Shown: piece by piece, positions 1 through 13,000 of the stretch
How positions within the stretch are numbered: position 1 is the stretch's first letter
How the letters are laid out: the number at the start of each line of letters is the position of its first letter
Source of the DNA: Setoptus koraiensis
Lineage: Eukaryota > Arthropoda
NCBI GenBank assembly: GCA_048013815.1
Contig: CM106586.1
Coordinates: forward strand, 18,104,001-18,168,000
Length of the DNA stretch: 64,000 bases
Reading direction: 5' to 3'
Notes under the pieces: generated by a model
Databases searched by the model: none
Seen by the model: only the letters and a program-made list of their open reading frames with translations
Told to the model about the DNA's origin: nothing
Position numbers and translations under genes: made by a program

Positions 1-1032
1 TGCTGTTGGCGTTGCTGTTGCATGCCGCCGTTAGTTGCAACACTTAGATAAATATATCCATCTATAAATATCTGTATCTGTCCATTTATGCGCCTGGCGT
101 GTGGGCCCACGGTTTTATATTGGAGTTGGCGCCAAACTGCGCTGTCCGAATTGTGCCGGCTCGACGAGCCACTCACCTGGGGCGACTATCATATGCTCGT
201 AGTCACTTGTTTGGATTATCGCCAGCCATCTAACTTGGCGGATCTGGCCCGAGATCTAAGTGGCTCGGTGGCTGGCCCCCTCCCCCCCGGTTTGGACGGG
301 CGAGATTTTCGCGCCACTCGCACCGGATTAAGATTGCTGTGGGCGTGTTGCATTATTTATCTACTTGCACTTATTTTTATTTATTTATTTATTTGAATAT
401 ACTTGGCCACGAGCACGACTCGTCAAATGCCAGATTAGCCATTTTGGGGCCAGTATTTGTATAGCGCATGCTACACAAAAACGCCAGCTTGCGTGAGGCC
501 CCGCCGGTGACTGCCGGCTGATAATTGATTGAGCAAACTAAAAATCGATCACGGCCACAGGCCAAAATTCAGGTGCAACATGTACGCATGACGTTTCAAT
601 ATTGTTGCAAATATCCGATGTGGGGCCCCGCGTTGAGCCAAGGCTGTTGGATCTGGTGGTTGGACTTGAGCTCTGGAAACGGCCTCACTGGCGCCGCCTG
701 ACGCTAATAACGGATGTGTCATGCGAAATGCAAATCAGCTGCTGCTTTTGGGGCCGGCCCGAAAGCCGTGCCCCATGTGCTGCCGAGTCGGTGGTGGGGC
801 CCCAAAAGTGAGCAGTCTATCGTAAGCTCATCGAATCATCATTCTTGCATTATCACTTCATCATAACAACGGATGAGCGCGTCACTTTCAGACGACACAC
901 ACACACCCATAGAGATTATGCCATATGTGAGGTGTTTGGATGGGGCCCAATCGACTTGGCAGCGCCGCCAAGTGATCAGCTGCTGATGAGATGCTGTCAT
1001 GGGCTATCGTCGGAGTGTCAAAATAGGCTGCA

Positions 1033-1092
1033 CATAGTGAGGCCGCTCATGGTGAGGCCGCTCATGGTGAGGCCGCTCATAGTGAGGCCGTC
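1033..1092. repeat. 15-bp tandem repeat, 4 copies
   Basis: Four head-to-tail copies of a 15-base unit like CATGGTGAGGCCGCT. Copies 2 and 3 are identical. The outer copies differ by one or a few bases. It lies in non-coding DNA. Confidence 0.9.
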
Positions 1093-1515
1093 GTTGACTG
1101 GCCATCGCTGCTGGCCGCATTATGCAAATAGAGGCCAGCGAGAGGGGATAAAAAATGTAGCGGGCGGCCGCTATATGCTATGCAATGACACTATCATGCT
1201 GTCACACTATCATGCTGTCATGTATACTAAATGCATACGCTCAACTTGTGCCGACACGAGCCAATCGAGCGCCACCGCGCGGGCATAATTGTCGGCCCAC
1301 ATCGGCGGGCCCCAATCATCGTGTTGTGCCCCGGCCAAACAACAATAGTTTGATAATACCCTGCCAATGGGGCCCATCGGCTGGCTAGTGCTTATGACGA
1401 CGATGCTACATGATCTGTCATTGGTTATGTATGGCAAGTATTGCATAATAGTGGCACTACTTTTGTGTATTATGTATGTAATACACACATACATAATAAG
1501 CGAGAGAGAGAGACT

Positions 1516-1547
1516 AGAATTTTATCCCCAAAAGGGGATAAAATTCT
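1516..1547. repeat. Perfect hairpin, 14-bp stem and 4-nt loop
   Basis: AGAATTTTATCCCC at 1516-1529 is followed by AAAA and then its exact reverse complement at 1534-1547. A GA-rich run lies just before it. No gene or element boundary is seen around it. Confidence 0.9.
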
Positions 1548-2063
1548 TTTTGGGCCCCAGTCAAGTTAGCGGTTGCTAGGTGTTTATTGTGGCGGGCAAC
1601 CTTGAGAAACCGGCAGCAACCGGCAGTGAGCCAGTCAGCTAGCCAACAGTGGCACTTATCATGCCAACTAACGGCAACTTTCCGCTTCTCCATTAACCCC
1701 TTCCGTTTGGCTCTATCTCTCTGTGGGCTGTTGCCCCCCCCCCCGTTTTTTGGGCTGCCTGGCGCGGGTATCTTGCTTGCCGCGCTGTCATGGTTACGCA
1801 ATGTCATTACTTCTCGATTAAGCTAAACGTCGCCGGCTAAGCGAGCCGGCTTGGCGAGTTGTTGCCAAGATCGGTCGCCCCCTCCCCCGTTCGTTTCCAA
1901 TTGGGAATTGCGCGACACTTGCTACGCCAGCTCGCCAGCCTCACCAACGAGCTTTTGGCAAGGCGCGTCGCGCAAACGGATAAGTAGCGACTTGCAACTG
2001 AGCTGGCTATAACCAAATTACGCTTATCCGCCGTCGCCGCCGCCGTCGTCGTCGTCTCGACAA

Positions 2064-2117
2064 CAACATTCGCGGCGACAACGACGTTCGCGGCGACAAC
2101 GGCATTCGCGGCAACAA
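2064..2117. repeat. 18-bp tandem repeat, 3 copies
   Basis: Three copies of an 18-base unit built around TTCGCGGCGACAA, adjoining a GTC/GCC trinucleotide run. The third copy is slightly diverged. Non-coding. Confidence 0.85.
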
Positions 2118-4624
2118 CAAATGCCGACACACAATCTAGGAAATCTTTTCCCATTTTCTCGGCACGCGCGCACACGTACAAGTAGACGAGTAGTTTATTC
2201 AATATACGACGCGAGGAATATTCAGCGCCTATTCCTTGGGCGCCCTCAATATTCACTCATGAATGAATATCCGTGAATAATTACAATCATACGTACGCAG
2301 CCATCAGTGAGCTCGGTGATCTTGTCCCGTCGCGCGCGGACCCCATTGCGTATTGTGTCCGACCATGAGTAGTCCAGTTGCATAAGTAGGCATGCTTTTA
2401 GCTAAATGGCCCCAGCCATGATGAATGCGGCCCACAGCAGGTTCGAATAGCCAATTTACGGGCTAGCTCGGGGCGCCCGTAAATATTATCCCAAGAGGGC
2501 GCACAATGTAATCACGTAATCCGTCCAGTTGGCGCACTTGCTGGCCCCATTTGGTAATTGAAATCATTGCTCGTTGTTGCATAATACATGTACATACCCG
2601 GCTCATTTGTGAGCCGGGCCAAACCATTTCGGTGCTCATCAGTGTATTTATGTCAGTTATGGCTCCGTCAACGAATGTCAACCAACACCATTTTCAACAA
2701 ACACAATCTATTTTTCGGCATGCATTTCCAGATATGATATTCTCGTGTTGTCTTGAGATTTGTTGACTTAGAGAGTGTCATCAAACGCCGGCGTGAAAAT
2801 GAATTCTTGTGAAAACGTCAACCAACAACCAATCGCATGACCATTGCGAAATATGCACCCCAAAGCCACCGAAAATACCGCAAATCAGCGCGCGACGATT
2901 GGCGTCAACGCAACTGGGGCTGCGATTAATTTTTTCAATCTAATCTCGGCGTCGGTCTCACCCACAATCTGCCAGACAGTGTACGGGGGGGGGGCGCAGT
3001 GTGAAAATTAATTTGCCCCCATTGACTGTTTTCTGACTGGTGCCGGTGCGTTCGCAGATCTGCCAACCAAATCAATGTTTGGGCGGCTTCGAATTTCGAG
3101 CTTCGAGCTTCGAAAGCGGCTTCTTGGCGTACAAAAGAGAGATTGTGATTCGGTTATCAATTCGGTTACCAGCAGCCAACAATAGCCTGCCACCGCTTAC
3201 ATAATCAATCAGCGCCCCAATGTGATTCGGGCGCATCAAGCGAGAGGGCGGCGTCGTTTGAATTGTGGCGCCTCAATATACGATTCAATATACCGATAAT
3301 AATACTATTGCGCAACTGTCCGACACTTGTGCTGTCACCGGCGCCAGCCAATGCCGGTGTATTTGTATAACCCGGCATGGGCACAACACAAAATGGGCAC
3401 ACACAAATGTGACACGAAATGGGGTATAATACGGCAGTATAATGTAAAATGGGGCCGCCCACACAATATATTGATTATATTGATTCGTTTGTCATAATAT
3501 CTGTATAATATCCTTGACAGGCGGTTTCGCAGTCGCGCCAGACTCAATTACAACAGCATGTAATGGCCGGTGCTTGCGGCCTCAATATTTTTTATCCCCT
3601 TAATCTAGTGGCAGTTATTTCGCCGGCCGAGTGGCCGAGGCTGCCGGCCAACAGCGACTTGTCTCAATGTCCGGCCCAGTTGCATCTAATGGAGATAAAT
3701 ATATCTCTATCGTGAGGGCGGACATAGAAGGCATTTCAAGTGGTCAATCCATTCAAGTGGTAAGCCCGGCTGAGATATGTGGGGGCGGCAATGTGCTTGT
3801 GTGCATAGCCAACATTTGTTTATGAATTGTCCGTGGCCATTGTTCCGGTTTCGCTGGTCGGCGGCCGGTGGCCGGTCGAATCGGAGACGCCGGGCCGGCC
3901 AAGAGATAGCGGCCAATGGCGAGCTCGTTAGTTTGCTCGGGGACTTTGCTCGTGCAGCGAGCTAAAATAATGCTCGTGTCACGAGCAGAAAAACATCAAG
4001 TTGTTGTTGATGTCACACACACACACACTCTATGGCCCATAGACTCTAAGGCTTATAGTATGGGTCATAATGGGCGGCCATTGGGCAAAAGTGTGGCCAT
4101 TAACTGTGATCTTTATGGAGCGGACAGCGGACAATCGGCTCGGAATTGATCCGAAATCCGGAACAATTGTAGCCTGATTTGCTGTGTAGTTGATGTTGTC
4201 GCTGCCAGACAGCCCTAAAAGGTGCCGCGTTACGTTACGTGAGAGCCCGTGCCAACTCACTCGCCCGGCGAGTTAATTAACTAAATTTGGGGCCCCTTGT
4301 TCTCGTGCTGGCCGCGTGCGCCATGTTGAGCGGGGTCCAGTTGCTAGCGACTTGAGCCTGGGCTGCGATCGGTGCGACTCACAACGCGACAGCCAGCGAC
4401 TGTCCACACCAATAACTTTGTCAATTCAATTTGTAGGCGCCCCAGACAGTCTTGCCAAGATCAGCTGTTGCTTGGTGTGACTAATATCAGGCGAGTTGCT
4501 CGTGTGTGACAATGCTCGCAGGGCTGACAGGGCGCCAGAGTTGCCAACATCAATTTGCGCCAACAGTGCGCCAACGGAGCTAGGTGCCGGCTCTTGTTCT
4601 GGCAGCGAGCAACGCGCACACACC

Positions 4625-4628
<4 letters not shown>

Positions 4629-4696
<68 letters not shown>
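4629..4696. repeat. (CA)n microsatellite
   Basis: An almost uninterrupted run of about 34 CA dinucleotides. It produces meaningless Thr-His and Cys-Val reading frames on the two strands, which are not genes. Confidence 0.97.
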
Positions 4697-4698
<2 letters not shown>

Positions 4699-5468
4699 TA
4701 GATATACAATGACAAGTCTATATAAATATAAATATATTTATGTACGGCCGGCCTGGTTGGCTGCGATCCGGAATTGAATTATTATTTATACAGACACACA
4801 AACAAAATTTTTTCAATATTTATATATTTATTTATTCCACTCACACACGCCATGTGTTATGTGATACTATGGGCGCTATATCCATTTCATTGTGCGCTCG
4901 CTTATAGCGGCGGCATTTTCGCGCGTTTCAGCGCGGCTCGCTGGGGCCCCCCAACTGAAAAGCGCCGTTGTAAGCGTGCTATTATATCTATATCTACATC
5001 TATATCTTTGTCTAATGTGTATTGTCTATGTCGCACAATGGGGCCGGGCATTGTGTCTTTGTGCTGGCTCATTAAGTTGAAAAAGAGCCGATGATTGTCA
5101 ATGGGTGCCGATGGCATGGCAAAATCTATTATTGTTTAACGCACGACAACGACACCACTGACAACCGCACTTATTCCTCCCTCGCAGGCCCTTCATCGAG
5201 ACTACCAACTGTTACCGCTAATCCCTCACTCTATTTCCCGTCTCCCATCAAGCATGTTCTGATGGGAGAGCGACGAGGGGAAATGACGACGATAATTTTG
5301 TCTCCCATTTCATTTCTCATTTATTGCAAGCGGCGCGTTAGCGGCCCACATGACAGCGGCCACGCAACTGTCACAGTGGCGGCCACCCTTGTCGCAACAA
5401 TCAACAATACCTCCCACGAGGGGAGCGTCCAGGGCAACCAGGAAGCGGACAACAAAGAGCGCCACATA

Positions 5469-5534
5469 TATACGCGACATATACGCGACATATACGCGAC
5501 ATATACGCGACGTATACGCGATATATACGCGATA
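5469..5534. repeat. 11-bp tandem repeat, 6 copies
   Basis: Six head-to-tail copies of TATACGCGACA and close variants, with exact 11-base periodicity (33 bases return to the same reading frame). A short GA run follows at about 5565-5580. Non-coding. Confidence 0.92.
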
Positions 5535-7312
5535 CAAGAGGGAGATATATATGCGGAGATATGTGGAGAGAGAGAGAGAGGTTGCGTCCTCTCAACGAAG
5601 AATAACAGCCTAATTCGTTCAATTTTTTCGGTGCCTCAGTGGCGTTCCGTGAGCGAGTTGCGTTGATTCGAATCGCCGAGTGGAGTGTCGCGCCGGCGAG
5701 CTCGCCAAGATAATTGTGATGGGCCAGCGTGCGGCTCATAACTGACTCGCTGACTCGCTGCGCCGGCCGCAACTGCAACTCGGCCGCCTTACACGCCACA
5801 AACTAACGGCAACGGTAACAGTGAGATGTCAAGCAACGGGGGCCAGCAGCGAGCGCACTTTGGTCAAGATAATTTGTGGGCCCCCTAGTGAAGGCGGCCA
5901 GAATTGGGGCCACGCACGCACACAGCAAAGCGGGCGGCGGGCGGCGGGCAAAAGTGAGGGCGCAACAAACGGGGCCCGTGCTGGCAGCGGCCTAATGCTG
6001 TGACTACTGTGTATCAGAGGGAAATATGTATGTTATTGAATTATTGAATTGGTTTTATATCATCGCTAACAGCGTGAGCAGCAGTGAAAAATCAACAACA
6101 ACAAGTTGACATTCCTCTGCGAGCTGCCAGCTGCAAATGCTCGAGCGAGCCAGCCAGCGTTCGTTTAATTTGAAAATAATAGAGGCTTAGCCGAAATTTC
6201 GTGAATGGTCATCGTGGTGAGTGGTTAAAATATCATCATCATCTTGCCATAGCGGCCCAATCTTCCAATCCATCTAGTCGCCAGTGGGCCAGCAATGAAT
6301 TGAATGGCCCACTGGCAAGGCCCATTTGTACAATACACACACGCACACTTTTCGTTATAAAGTGCACAATCAAATTTCTGAGTGACATAATCACCAGGAT
6401 CGCGCTGTCGCGCGCCCTCTCTGGTTTCATGGGGCCCCTGCCAAGGGTGCGCCTATTAAACGGCAATTCTAGCCATTTCGGCCACTAGCTCGGCTAGTCG
6501 GCTAGCTCATTAGGAAGTGAGCGCGCGCGCTTCTTGTCGGCCCCACCAACGACTCAGCCGGCCAATTTCTCCAGCTCTCGATGCGCATCGCCCAAATATT
6601 GTCGCCACTGTCGCTCCATAAACTCTTCCGGTTCGATTCGGCCGCCCGAGCGACACCCAACACACAAGCCGGCCTATCTTTTCTCCGGCCAACTTGAGAC
6701 CTAATCTAGTCTGGGCTTTAAATGTCAGCCAGCTGACGAGAAATTTTTTTTTTCCCGACGCACCTAATTCCAAGCTCGAGGCGCCACATGAATAGCGCCA
6801 CATCCGGTTTGATTAATAGCCTTGGCTGCGAGTGGAAAGCATCGAAAATCGATAACAACTAGCTGCCAATGGCTCGCAAGAAAACAGTCCCAAGTAGCGG
6901 GTGGCGAAGCAAGTCCAAAGCGAGCCAAGATAGCAAAAACGATTCCAGATGGTCGCTGGTTTGGGGGGGGCCCCGCTTAAGAGCGCCAATTCATTTCCAT
7001 GTTGGCGCTTATTTCCATGTTGCTGCTGCATAGAAATGAATTGTCGCAAACAAATTAATATGAAACGGTTCTGAAATAACGAGCTGGGGCCAGATTGAGC
7101 AACAACGAGAAAAAAAGTTGTGACTCCAGGATCAATAACCGGCTGACAATATAATTAATTTTCAGTGTAAAAATAGCCACCAATCACACGGCTGTTCGAC
7201 TTAAAAATACCAATTCTTGGGCGCTGTTTCGTTTGGGGGCGCACTGGGCCGGCAGCCCGAAAACTGAGCTCGGGCATAGTTTGCTGACCGGCTTGGCGCA
7301 CTGCCGGCATGG

Positions 7313-7408
7313 CGGGAAAAATTTCGGGCCGGCAAACGGGAAAAATTTCGGGCCGGCAAACGGGAGAAATTTCGGGCCGGCAAGCGAGAAAAATTTCGGG
7401 CCGGCAAG
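7313..7408. repeat. 24-bp tandem repeat, 4 copies
   Basis: Four contiguous 24-base units containing AAATTTCGGGCCGGCAA at 7313, 7337, 7361 and 7385. Changes are few and are mostly in the last two copies. The unit length is a multiple of three, so all frames stay open across it. I do not regard these frames as genes. Confidence 0.93.
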
Positions 7409-8632
7409 CGGGGCCTGCTCGGGCCATCTTGGCTCTACGGATACCTAGACAGTGCTGTGTGGTGCGCAATCGGCACGAGTGCCGCAAGTGCAGAAATACC
7501 CGAAGCTGGCAAATATGAAAATTGACTGGTTAGCCTGGCGGCGAGCGGCTGACGGGCCGGCTTGCGGGTCTAATCATCATCAATCATGCACGACAATCAA
7601 GCAATGTTGACCTCAAGTGCACGGACAAGAGCCACTTGCAGCAAGCGGGCGCAGTTTATTTATCGCGTGAACGTAACGGGTTGCACGGTTTGTTTTAGTC
7701 GCCGGGGCCGCTCCCTTTACCCGCCAGCAAGCTTGTTCTCGCTGGGTCGTCACATAAGGGAGCGCGGAGTTGAAATTGCAAATTTCGCGTCGGAGCTTGC
7801 AAATTTTCGCGCCGGCCGCGGCTTGTCGTTGCACTTTATACAACAGCGAGCATGTGATTGTCGCGCGAGGCGATTATTGTTCGTCGTCTTGTTGGTCTTG
7901 TTCGTCTCAGACTCGGTTATCTAGCTATTTTCGGCTGGCATGGACAGGGCGGCCTCGAGAGTCGCCACATCCGCGGATATATAAATAAAATATTGCTATT
8001 ATCAAGCGGGGCCTGCATGCTGTGCGGCGCCGACACGTCGAGGCGCGCCGAGACGCGCCGAGCGGCAAAGCGGTGACCGTGGGCCGGCGAAACATGGCGA
8101 CGAGATAGCGAACGAGAGAGGGAGAGGGAGCGAGAGGGTTGTGGGAGTGATACAAACATTTGCAGCAAGTGGAAATTGATTCGAGTGACTTTTCTGTCTG
8201 CCATCATCAGCTTGCCGCGAGCTCATCAATCATCGCACTAGACAACGCATCATCTGGCCCGATGGCCGAGCCGAGGCGCGCCTCAGCGAGTTGCGTAATG
8301 TTGTTGGCGCCGTTGTTGGCGCCGCTGAGTGAGTTAATGCATCACTGGCGCCCCATAATACATCATTAGGTGTTACCGCTATCAGGTGGCCGGCTAAGCG
8401 CCTCTCAATTTCTGTGTTCGCCAGTAAACAACTTTCTGGGCCGGCGCCCCACAATGGTTAACTTGTTAATCTCTTTTGTTTTGCTGCAACTCAATCACAA
8501 GTGTGCCTCTAAAATCCTCATACGATGCCAGCCTGCTCGGCCGGCTCGCCGATCCGCACTTGTTCGCCCCAGCAGCCCAATATATCACACACACACGGAA
8601 TATATTATTACTATATATATCGCATATATATA

Positions 8633-8676
8633 TCCGATATATATATCGGATAATGTATATATATACACATTATCCG
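8633..8676. repeat. Two overlapping AT-core palindromes
   Basis: TCCGATATATATATCGGA (8633-8650) is a perfect palindrome. Its last bases form part of a second inverted repeat at 8647-8676, whose arms CGGATAATGT and ACATTATCCG flank a (TA)n core. The strand could fold into either of two exclusive hairpins. Confidence 0.85.
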
Positions 8677-9978
8677 AGGACGGAAATAGTGCGCCAACTC
8701 GCGAGGAATCGGCCGGAATCGTGTGCGCGCTATGGGCCGCTATGGGCCGCTATGGGCCCAAAGTGTTGTTGGCCGTCGTCGACAGTGACATTAATCAAGT
8801 GGGCCGGCCGAGCCACAGTGCGATTGTTTGAGCGTATAAATCTGTCTATTTGCTTATATTTATATTCTAATCCGCTCGCCCGCCACGATCCATCCATCTA
8901 TCGACAGCAGCGACAACAACAACAACGATATCGCCAAATCCTCGCACCCTCACATCCTGTTCGCTGGACAGGCTACAACGGGATCAGTGTATAAGTGTAT
9001 AAGTGTGTTTCTGTAGGCCCGTCCGGGCCGGACTAGATTAGATTAGGCCGGCCCGCTGGCCGGATAGATTGCATTGGTGTGTCGCTCACTGGGCTCACTA
9101 GTGAACTAGCGAGTCACTAGTGACTAGATTAAACGCAATCACAACACGACGACTAAACGACGCGACGAGACGCGCCAGCGGATACACGCAATTTGACAAT
9201 TGCCGCCATGCTCGATGTCACTGTTCATGTACGACGTAACAGCCACAATTGGCCAGGCGTCTTGCCAATCGATCAAACATAAATTAGATTGAGGCTCGCT
9301 ATGGGTCGCCCGTTGTCTTGCCAGCTCACTCTAGGGCCCAGAGTGAGCTGGGGCCAGCCAATCATTGCGCGCGACAGTGACGATTGGCTCGCCAAACGTG
9401 TCTTGCCGGCGTCTTGTCGTGGGCCGCGCCAGCAACAACAACAGCCCGCTCTTAATAGGCTCGCTGGCATCCGAAATTCGGATTCCGAATCGATGCCCGA
9501 TCTACACCAAATTGGATGACGCAACCGCGTAGATTGGCCCGCCTGGCCATACATAAACGAAACGGGGCCCCCATGATCCATGGGCCATGAATGAGTAATA
9601 AGACTGCTGTGGCTGCTATTAGCTTGTATTGGTGTATGCAAACGATTCATCATCATCAATATGCTAATAATCTCAAGACGCGCACACACACACACACACA
9701 CACAATAGTACAATACAATAATGTCATTGGACCGCTGATTAGCAATAGTCATATCGATGCCCATTGTGGCGAGATAACCGATGGTTATCTCGACCCGTCT
9801 ACACACAGTTCGACAGCATCGGCATTTTCGCGGATTGGGGGCGAGTCGCAAATTCACAGTGTGACCCGTTGAGTCGCACGAGTCGAACCAACCATTCATG
9901 AGCAGTCGCCGTTGTTCGCCAAACCGGAAGCAGACCAAACACAGTCATACAGACCGCTGGCTGCTTGTTCCTGCCGCA

Positions 9979-10060
9979 ATCCAATTCTTCATTTCGGAGA
10001 CGCTTTCGAGGCCCGAAAAATCCAATTCTCCATTTCGGAGACGCTTTCGAGGCCCGAAAG
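9979..10060. repeat. 41-bp tandem duplication
   Basis: A 41-base segment containing CGGAGACGCTTTCGAGGCCC is repeated once, directly adjacent, with about one mismatch. This points to a recent local duplication. Confidence 0.92.
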
Positions 10061-13000
10061 TTGTTTCGTGTCCAAACATGCTAGCTGGCGAGCATGAGCC
10101 AAACCAGCATGAGCGGCCCATATAAATGCCCAACACCACGGCAGCGTCATTTGAATTATAAATTATTTATTATTCATTTATCATGGCTGCGTGACCGCGT
10201 GAACTTAACCGGGGCCCGCTTGTTATCTGCCATCTTGATTGGGGCGTAGGAGGCGGCACGAGGGCACAAGGGGCCCCCCTTGGCGTTGCACCGCTGATTG
10301 ACTCAATGGACTGTTGCAGTTATGAATTATAGAGGCGCTTAATTTAAAATAATTCACTAACAAGTGAACCAGTCACTCTTAAACTAATTAGCGGCATCTC
10401 GGGCGCTCCATCGGGCAACAGATGGAGCGGCTGTAATTGTGTTAATTTCTGGCTGCGATCGCAGCGAATGAGCGAAGGTTGCTTGGCCAACCAACCCAAC
10501 AAACCGAGCGCATGCGATGGGGGCGCCAATTTCATCAAAATTGTCTCGCGGCCGAGCGCTTGGTGGGCTTGGCAATATATTTACAATGCAAGTGTTACGG
10601 TTGCATTATGGCATGTTTATGTTATGCTGGCCCCACAAATAGTATTTATACGCACCGACTTGGCAGCTTGATTTGTATAATATGAGCGCAAGAGTTAGCG
10701 CGCTCCGAGCGAGTTGTTGGCAACTTGCCGGCACGAGATTCGCTTGGCTGGCTTAATTCACAGCAACGGGGCAAGTTGGGGCCCCAACTTGCTCGCTTCC
10801 ACTCATTTGCATTGTGTCGAGCATTGCGACGGCCAGATAACGGGCCACTGGAGCGGGCCCCCGGTTCATTGGCGTGCTGCACGCCGTGCAGTGTCAACGG
10901 CGACAGACAAACAATACAACACTGACTTGTGAGAGAACAGAGGGTTGCATTGCGTAATACAGTAAATACAGCGCGCGTAGCTCGTGCAAAATTGAGCCAA
11001 ATTTGCTATTGTGTGCCCCCGTGTCTTGCGCGTCTTGCAAGTTGCAACACACAAACTAATGTGTGCGTGTGCGCGTATCACGAGGCACGTTGTGCGCCAT
11101 TTCCGCCTCATTGAAGTCGCAACCTAGTGCGCACCTAGCGACCAATGGTGAGTGATTGATTTAGACGACGACGACGACGCCATCAGCAACAACGTGCCCC
11201 TCAAGTGCCACTTGTGCGATTGTTGTTGAGAGCGCTGGCCGGCCAAATTAATTTTGCGCCCCCTTTGTTTCGTCGCTGCAGTCAGTTTTCGTTGCTTGCA
11301 AGCATCTATGCAAACACCCATGCAAACATATACATCCAAACGTGTGTTGATATAGTATACGTTTCATGCACAATGCTGCACATTGTTATAATGGGCCCCA
11401 ACTGGCCGGCCGCGACATGTCCGACGATAGTTTGTTACGATGCATTATTATGCAGTAGCATCGTATGTGCGCAGTATGGCAATATTGCATAATGCTATTG
11501 CATAATAATGCCCTTGCTCGATGAGCATAAAGCAACCAAATTATTTATATCCGGCCGGCGTGTGCGTGCCCGACAAAATAAAGTCAGACTCAAATTTAAA
11601 TACACAAATGGCCGCACTGAATTACTGTATATCTGGCTGCCAGCATTATATATCTGGCGAGCTAGCCAGTATTTCGACTCGTTCGCTAAACAGTTAATGG
11701 CTGACAGCGGCAGCCAAGTGAGCAGGAAAATATGCAAAATAAAAGCAGCGCCAGCCTGCCGGCCGAACCACTGGCTAGCTTTTCTATCTGGCCACCAGAC
11801 ACCGTCTAGCGGACGAATAGCAAATTGTCCGGCGCCATCTCTGTGCTCGCAATGGCTCCGACCGTCCGAGTCCGACGTTCATTCGCCATCCATTCATGAC
11901 TATCGCCAAAACGGCAGGGGCCAAACATGCGATTCGCTCTCTCTCTCTCTCGCTCGATATATAATGCTGGCTAATGGCCCAAAGTCGCGTGAGGCCCCGC
12001 TCGACGCAAAAGAAATTTGATTGGGCCCAACAAGTCGGCCCACTACTTAGCGAAAGTCCGCCAATTCTGACACAGGCCCAGGTACGAGCTGCATGCCATA
12101 CGAGTCTGGCAAGGCCACTCTGCATAATAATATAATGACAATATTGACTGAAACAATAGCAAACATCAATGAGTTGTCAAGGCATGCGAGCTAGGCCACC
12201 ACTAACGGCAACGGGCATTTCTTGGAAACAGTACCACTGGTCGAGACATGCCAATTGGCCGTCGGAAATATCGCCCACTCGCTGGCTCGGCTGCAAACGC
12301 ACTGGTGACAGACTAGTGGATGAAAATATCCGACGAACGACACGAATTTCCAAGAAAAGAGAGAGCCATTGTTGCGCTGTCGAATTCAGTCAAAATTGAA
12401 TCGAGTGATGGATACGACAATTCAACAAACAAACAACAACAATATGATGACAAGCAGCCACTTATAATAGATCCAGCCCGATGACGGATGGCGATACTTT
12501 GGAGCTCGTATCAGTCCACCGCAATCAACTTTCGACTCTATTTGAGCCGCCAACTTTGCCGCTCGGCCGATCTATATCGAATAACAATCGATCTTATTAG
12601 GTAATGCCGATCCAATGTCAGTAAAGTCGCCGGTCAACGCTGCTCGGGCGACACTCGCAACACGGGCCACATACCTGGCCCGTGGCGGCAAACAATGGAC
12701 ACACACAGTTTCGACATGGACACGAAAATATGAAAAGAATTTTCATCTTTTCGCTCGATGAGAGTTTCAAGTTGCCGGCTGCCACTCCGGTCGCCGAATA
12801 GAGTGGGCCAAAGAGGTATTTGTGTGGCCAGAGTATAACGATGTGATCGTTACATTATGCCGCCAATGAAAAGTTTGTTGCAAATAAATCGATCGAAAAC
12901 TTCAGCTGAATTCTTTGTCAGAAAAACCCTTCTTTTTTTTCTTTGATACCGAGCGGAGTAAACGGAATTGTTGTCTCGTCTTGTAACAGCTTTTTGACTT

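Noticed and set aside
2440-2460. GGTTCGAAT, like the B box of a tRNA gene
   Set aside because: No matching A box or cloverleaf could be drawn upstream.
4426-4777. Cys-Val and Thr-His open frames over the CA run
   Set aside because: Pure dinucleotide microsatellite artefacts.
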